This document shows positions 44,982-48,865 of a DNA stretch of 48,865 nucleotides, one piece after another. Both the position numbers and the translations under genes were made by a program. This DNA is from Sporomusaceae bacterium FL31 (GTDB lineage: Bacteria > Bacillota > Negativicutes > DSM-1736 > Dendrosporobacteraceae), in assembly GCA_003990955.1 (NCBI GenBank), contig BIFV01000007.1, positions 1 through 48,865 on the forward strand. Reading direction: 5' to 3'. Each line of letters starts with the position of its first letter. The stretch's first letter is position 1. The notes under the pieces were generated by a model, which was given only the letters and a program-made list of their open reading frames with translations, did not search any database and was not told the DNA's origin.

Positions 44982-45497
44982 ATGCAAAAAATCAGAGATT
45001 TACTTGGCCTGCCAGTGCTGGAAACCAAAAATGGCACACAGATTGGCGAGGTACAAGAAGTGATCGTTGATATTGATCAGGCATCGGTGCGTGGTATTAT
45101 TATTGCTAACGCAAATTGGTTCACGAGCGAACAAGGGATTGCATTTAATAATTTACACAGCATAGGTCGCGATGCGGTAATGGTTAGAGATGCAGAGGTC
45201 ATACAAGGTGTAAGTGAATTTATATCATCAGATAGCAAGGTTTATCGTTTGAATGAGTTACTTGATAAGCATATTTTCACCGAAAGTGGCCTTCAACTAG
45301 GTGCGTTAGTGGATCTTGGTTTTGAGTCCGTTACTGGAGAAATTAAGGCTTATCATGTATCTGATGGTGTGTTGACTGATTTACTTTATGGTCGTATGAG
45401 TCTGCCATTACCACAGGCACAAATTGTTGGACAGGATAAAGTCATAGTTCCTGAATCAATGGCCAAACTTCTTCATACCGAAACAGAGTTATCATAG
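44982..45497 (+). CDS. PRC-barrel domain protein
   Basis: The 171-residue protein contains two PRC-barrel-like repeats, about residues 3-75 (RDLLGLPVLETKNGTQIGEVQEV) and about 80-150 (YRLNELLDKHIFTESGLQLGALVDL). PRC-barrel proteins take part in RNA processing, photosynthetic complexes and sporulation (YlmC/YmxH in Bacillus), so the specific role is unknown. ATG at 44982 has GGAGG about six bases upstream. The next small gene overlaps or follows at once, suggesting a unit of three small genes. Confidence 0.82.
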   Translation: MQKIRDLLGLPVLETKNGTQIGEVQEVIVDIDQASVRGIIIANANWFTSEQGIAFNNLHSIGRDAVMVRDAEVIQGVSEFISSDSKVYRLNELLDKHIFTESGLQLGALVDLGFESVTGEIKAYHVSDGVLTDLLYGRMSLPLPQAQIVGQDKVIVPESMAKLLHTETELS

Positions 45498-45514
45498 TGT
45501 GTGAGGTGGAACAG

Positions 45515-45700
45515 ATGCTGACTTGTCCTGTATGCGGGGAACGTGGTATTGGTAAAGTTGGAGTTGAGCAGTATTATTGTTGGGAATGTTGTGTAGAGTT
45601 TATCATGAAAGGGCAGGATGTAAAGATTTATAGCGTTCTGGATGATGGAACATTAACACTTTATTCTGACCAACTTGAGGCTGCAGCAAATCAGAATTAA
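45515..45700 (+). CDS. Small zinc-ribbon-like protein
   Basis: The 61-residue protein has two cysteine pairs, CPVCGERG and CWECC, near the N-terminus, fitting a zinc ribbon. The rest is acidic and unfeatured. ATG at 45515 is preferred, with GAGGTGGA five bases upstream; GTG at 45497 would overlap the preceding stop by three bases. The function is unknown; it is conserved in position only as far as I can tell. It lies between the PRC-barrel gene and the small membrane protein gene. Confidence 0.65.
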   Translation: MLTCPVCGERGIGKVGVEQYYCWECCVEFIMKGQDVKIYSVLDDGTLTLYSDQLEAAANQN

Positions 45701-45731
45701 TCTAAAGATTATAAAGAGATAAAGGGGTGAC

Positions 45732-45941
45732 ATGATGCGCAGATTTTTACAGGGATTGCTTTGGGGTGGTGTTGTAGGAACGGTAGTAGGTGCCATCATC
45801 GGCCCAATGACAAAGGCTCAGCAAAAGCCAATGAAAAAGCCGTTGGCGGAACGCAGTGCAGAAGCTGTGGTATCTACAACTGAAGGACTCATGCGTGAAG
45901 CGCGGCGTGCCCGTCGCCGTATCATGAAAAAATTGGATTAA
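45732..45941 (+). CDS. Small glycine-rich membrane protein, YtxH-like
   Basis: The 69-residue protein begins with a glycine-rich hydrophobic segment (about residues 6-27, LLWGGVVGTVVGAIIGP), followed by a basic helical tail ending RRARRRIMKKLD. This is the layout of YtxH-type proteins, which anchor one helix in the membrane and carry a cytoplasmic helix. Either ATG (45732 or 45735) may be used; AAAGGGGTGA precedes both. A terminator follows, so it ends the PRC-barrel unit. Confidence 0.65.
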   Translation: MMRRFLQGLLWGGVVGTVVGAIIGPMTKAQQKPMKKPLAERSAEAVVSTTEGLMREARRARRRIMKKLD

Positions 45942-45948
45942 TATCAGG

Positions 45949-45974
45949 GAAGACCGATAAGGTCTTCTTTTTTT
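45949..45974 (+). terminator. Rho-independent terminator after the small membrane protein gene
   Basis: GAAGACC (45949-45955) / GGTCTTC (45961-45967) with a 5-nt loop, then seven T. Confidence 0.92.
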
Positions 45975-46021
45975 GCACAGAATACTATTAGAAGCTAAAA
46001 ATTATTCGTTGAGGTGTTCAA

Positions 46022-47047
46022 GTGATATTAACTAAAAAGCATGTCCGATTAACGATAATCGTCGCTTTTCTAATTATCGGCAGTTATTTTATTTGGCTTG
46101 TTCGCAATGGGCTTTATCCATTTATCATTGGCTTATTTTTGGCGTACCTGTTAAATCCGGCGGTTTGTTTTTTGGAAAATAAAGGGATAAAACGGTGTTG
46201 GGCAATTGTTTTAGTATATCTTATTTTATTTAGTATCCTTATTGGCGGTGGAAGTCAATTTATTCCTATGCTAGTGCATGAGCTCGAGAGTTTTGGTGCT
46301 GAGCTGCCCCAGATGGCCAATAAGGTTGAAGAATTGATCCAAATGATTCAAAATCAGTACCAGAACTCAGGCCTGCCCTTTTCTATGAGGGTTGCACTTG
46401 ATCAAACAGTTGTTAAAGTTGAGAATGAGATGCAAGTGTTTGTCACTTCTGTTGCGCAGGGCATTGTAAATACATTAAGCCATATTATTGGTTTGGTTAT
46501 TAGCCCTGTATTGGCTTTTTATTTATTACATGATTGGTATCTCATTAAAGAAGAATTATTATCATTGCTACCTGGCCGGTGGCGTCCTGAAATAATTTCT
46601 ATTTTTAAGGATATTAATAAAATACTTAATGGAGTAATTCGTGGACAAATTCTTATCGCGGTTATTGTGGGAGTTTTAGTTAGTATTGGTCTTTACCTTT
46701 TAGATTTAAGGTACGCGTTACTCATTGGAATTTTAGCGGGAGTATTAGATGTCATTCCTTATTTTGGTGCTGTCATTGGGGCTGCACCTGCAGTCATGAT
46801 GGCATTGCTTTACTCTCCACTATTAGCCCTGAAAGTCGCTGTTTTGTTCTTATTGGTACACCAGTTGGAAGGCACAATCATTCAACCTAAGATATTAGGT
46901 GAAAGCGTAGGCTTGCATCCGTTATCCGTAATTTTTTTTGTTTTTATTGGTGGAGAATTAGGCGGTCTTGTTGGTATGCTCATTGGAGTACCTTTGGCTG
47001 CAATTGGGAAAGTGCTAGTGCGCCATGTAATTAAATTGTTAGTGTAA
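46022..47047 (+). CDS. AI-2E family transporter (UPF0118), second copy
   Basis: This 341-residue membrane protein of the AI-2E/PerM family has about eight helices and the same layout as the protein at 32619. The recognisable blocks are GLVISPVLAFYLLHDWYLIKEEL, then the internal pair ILAGVLDVIPYFGAVIGAAPAVMMALL and QLEGTIIQPKILGESVGLHPLSV. The start is GTG at 46022 with GAGGTG six bases upstream. It stands between a terminator and the alaS promoter. The substrate is not known. Genes of this family beside alaS are common in Firmicutes. Confidence 0.87.
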   Translation: MILTKKHVRLTIIVAFLIIGSYFIWLVRNGLYPFIIGLFLAYLLNPAVCFLENKGIKRCWAIVLVYLILFSILIGGGSQFIPMLVHELESFGAELPQMANKVEELIQMIQNQYQNSGLPFSMRVALDQTVVKVENEMQVFVTSVAQGIVNTLSHIIGLVISPVLAFYLLHDWYLIKEELLSLLPGRWRPEIISIFKDINKILNGVIRGQILIAVIVGVLVSIGLYLLDLRYALLIGILAGVLDVIPYFGAVIGAAPAVMMALLYSPLLALKVAVLFLLVHQLEGTIIQPKILGESVGLHPLSVIFFVFIGGELGGLVGMLIGVPLAAIGKVLVRHVIKLLV

Positions 47048-47057
47048 TCGCCAATTA

Positions 47058-47086
47058 TTGACATTCAAAGATAATTTATGTATAAT
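47058..47086 (+). promoter_or_regulatory. Consensus promoter of alaS
   Basis: TTGACA (47058-47063), exactly 17 bp, TATAAT (47081-47086): both boxes are perfect. The leader to the start codon is about 35 bases, too short for a T-box. Confidence 0.92.
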
Positions 47087-47127
47087 GCTCAAAAGAATGG
47101 CCTAAACCTTAGTGGAGGTTGATAATT

Positions 47128-48865
47128 TTGATTTACATGTCTGGAAACCAACTACGCCAAAAATTTTTGCAATTTTTTGCTAGTAAAGATCATCTAATTT
47201 TACCAAGTTATTCACTAGTTCCAGAAAACGATCCTACGTTGTTAATGATTGGTGCTGGGATGGCTCCGTTCAAGCCCTATTTTACCGGAAAATTAAAGCC
47301 GCCTCATCCGCGTATTTCAACAAGCCAGAAATGCGTTAGAACTGGCGATATTGAAAATGTCGGACGGACTGCTCGCCATCATACTTTTTTTGAGATGTTA
47401 GGAAATTTTTCGTTTGGTGATTACTTTAAACGAGAAGCGATTGCTTGGGCGTGGGAATTTATTACTAAACATTTGGAAATACCGGTTGAGAAATTATGGG
47501 TGACTATTCATCCAACCGACGATGAAGCTTATGAGATATGGGAAAAAGAAATCGGAGTTTCGCCTTCTCGTATTGTAAAAATGGAAGATAATTTTTGGGA
47601 AATAGGTCCTGGACCCTGTGGACCTTGCTCAGAGATCTATGTCGATTTAGGTGAAGAACGCGGATGTGGATCATCGGAATGTGCTATTGGTTGTGATTGC
47701 GACCGTTACCTGGAAATTTGGAATTTGGTGTTTACGCAATTTGACCGGGATGAAGAGGGCAACTATAAACCGTTAGCTAAAAAGAATATTGATACTGGTG
47801 CTGGTCTTGAACGAATTGCATCAGTGCTGCAAAACAAGAAGTCTAACTTTGAAACTGATTTATTATATCCTATTATTGAATACGCTGCTGATGTAGCAAA
47901 AGTGAGCTATGGACAAGTTAATAATAAAACTGACGTTTCGCTTAAAGTAATTGCCGATCATGCCCGAAGTATGACGATCATGATCTCTGATGGCATATTA
48001 CCGTCCAATGAAGGTCGTGGCTATGTCTTAAGACGAATCATTCGGAGAGCAATACGCCATGGACGATTACTAGGCATTGAAAAAACGTTCTTAGTGAACG
48101 CGGTCGATGTGGTTGTCAATATTTTTGCTGAAGCCTATTCCGATTTGATTGAGAAGCAAGAATATATTAAAAAAGTTGTTCAGCAAGAAGAGGAAAGATT
48201 CCAAGCAACACTTGCACAAGGAATTGAACTTCTTAATAAGCTGATTAAAGAACTCGCACAGGAAAATCAGAAAATTCTTGCTGGGGCAGCAGCATTTAAA
48301 TTGTACGATACTTTCGGTTTCCCTTGGGAATTAACTGCTGAAATTTTGTCTGAGCATGACATGGAATTAGATAAGCTTGCTTTTGATCAGGCAATGAATG
48401 AACAGCGTGAGCGTGCAAGAGCTGCTCGACAGGAGAATCAAAGAGTTGCAATACCGGATTTGACAGGTATTGTAACTGAGCAACTGCGTTATGATGTTAA
48501 CGCCAAACAAGCCACTGTTGTCCGCATGTGGAAAGACGGGCAATTGGTTGATGAAGCTCACGATGGTGATGAGGCAGCTATTATTTTGGATGCTACTTCA
48601 TTTTATGCAGAAGGCGGCGGTCAACTGGGTGATAGCGGCTGGATTGAAGGCCCGTTAGGAAAGATGGCGGTTACAACTGCTAAAAAATTGCCTAATGGCA
48701 CTATTTATCATCTTGGATTTGTGCAAGAGGGTACATTGAAGGTGGGGGAAGCTGTCCTATTAGCGCCAGACTTGACACGGCGAACAGCAACTGCCCGTAA
48801 TCATACGGCGACGCACTTACTGCATGCGGCCTTGAAGAATGTCTTGGGAGCGCATGTTAACCAAG
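47128..48865 (+). CDS. alaS: Alanyl-tRNA synthetase (5' part, cut by the window end)
   Basis: The first 579 residues are present, about two thirds of a usual AlaRS (around 870), and the frame runs off the window end. The class II catalytic core is intact: NDPTLLMIGAGMAPFK, the motif 2 region with RHHTFFEMLGNFSFGDYFK, and DTGAGLERI. The editing domain begins with the SFYAEGGGQLGD block, and the HTATHLLHA zinc/editing motif lies near the end. TTG at 47128 is chosen because GGAGG ends nine bases before it, while the ATG at 47137 is 18 bases away; the family N-terminus MxYMSGNxLR fits. Confidence 0.95.
   Translation, partial: MIYMSGNQLRQKFLQFFASKDHLILPSYSLVPENDPTLLMIGAGMAPFKPYFTGKLKPPHPRISTSQKCVRTGDIENVGRTARHHTFFEMLGNFSFGDYFKREAIAWAWEFITKHLEIPVEKLWVTIHPTDDEAYEIWEKEIGVSPSRIVKMEDNFWEIGPGPCGPCSEIYVDLGEERGCGSSECAIGCDCDRYLEIWNLVFTQFDRDEEGNYKPLAKKNIDTGAGLERIASVLQNKKSNFETDLLYPIIEYAADVAKVSYGQVNNKTDVSLKVIADHARSMTIMISDGILPSNEGRGYVLRRIIRRAIRHGRLLGIEKTFLVNAVDVVVNIFAEAYSDLIEKQEYIKKVVQQEEERFQATLAQGIELLNKLIKELAQENQKILAGAAAFKLYDTFGFPWELTAEILSEHDMELDKLAFDQAMNEQRERARAARQENQRVAIPDLTGIVTEQLRYDVNAKQATVVRMWKDGQLVDEAHDGDEAAIILDATSFYAEGGGQLGDSGWIEGPLGKMAVTTAKKLPNGTIYHLGFVQEGTLKVGEAVLLAPDLTRRTATARNHTATHLLHAALKNVLGAHVNQ

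Noticed and set aside
47087..47127. T-box leader for alaS
   Set aside because: Only about 35-40 bases separate the -10 box from the start codon, and the T-box core sequence is absent.

Overview
The window comes from the chromosome of an anaerobic, endospore-forming member of the Bacillota. A Negativicutes of the Sporomusa/Pelosinus type is my best guess, but only a guess. It has a BofC gene behind a near-perfect sigma-F promoter, a SpoIID-type protein, two [FeFe]-hydrogenase-domain proteins, a T-box-controlled tyrS, and classical Firmicutes gene order (bofC-ruvCAB-queA-tgt-yajC-secDF-recJ-apt-rel-hisS-aspS and iscR-iscS-iscU-mnmA-alaS). Every gene I can support lies on the + strand, in the same direction as the rRNA operon whose 3' end opens the window. 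TTG and GTG starts behind good ribosome binding sites are common. I see no insertion sequence, prophage or CRISPR array.

Layout. 1-590: 3' end of 23S rRNA, 5S rRNA, tRNA-Asn and a terminator. 674-5624: a five-gene [FeFe]-hydrogenase operon in which a PAS-containing sensory-type hydrogenase is followed by a SpoIIE-type phosphatase and a catalytic-type hydrogenase, as in the hfs type of locus; its promoter carries a palindrome. 5630-7187: promoter, Tyr T-box and tyrS. 7265-8096: YebC regulator. 8145-8828: sigma-F promoter and bofC. 8905-16375: Holliday-junction genes ruvCAB, queuosine genes queH, queA and tgt, a DUF2905 protein, a SpoIID/LytB protein, yajC and 5-formyl-THF cyclo-ligase. 16394-18114: a second SpoIIE-type phosphatase, a small P-loop protein and an HD-domain protein. 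18125-20362: secDF with its own promoter and terminator. 20427-21943: two membrane proteins. 22201-25435: a MoxR/ChlI-like AAA+ ATPase with a VWA-domain partner. 25620-31940: a RecJ-HIRAN-RecQ-like fusion, apt and rel. 31972-38694: MBL hydrolase, AI-2E permease, Fur-family regulator, hemZ, hisS and aspS. 38822-39096: a 6S RNA gene with promoter and terminator. 39235-41590: threonine aldolase and rarA. 41660-44878: Fe-S assembly genes and mnmA. 44982-47047: PRC-barrel, zinc-ribbon and small glycine-rich membrane proteins and a second AI-2E permease. 47058-end: consensus promoter and alaS, cut by the window end.

The most unusual items are the 1184-residue fusion of RecJ nuclease, HIRAN domain and RecQ-like helicase; the AAA+/VWA pair with a Cys/His cluster in the ATPase and an unrecognised N-terminal region in the VWA protein; and the sensory hydrogenase, whose proton-relay cysteine is replaced by asparagine and which sits directly before a phosphatase. 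Several promoters contain inverted repeats that could be operators.
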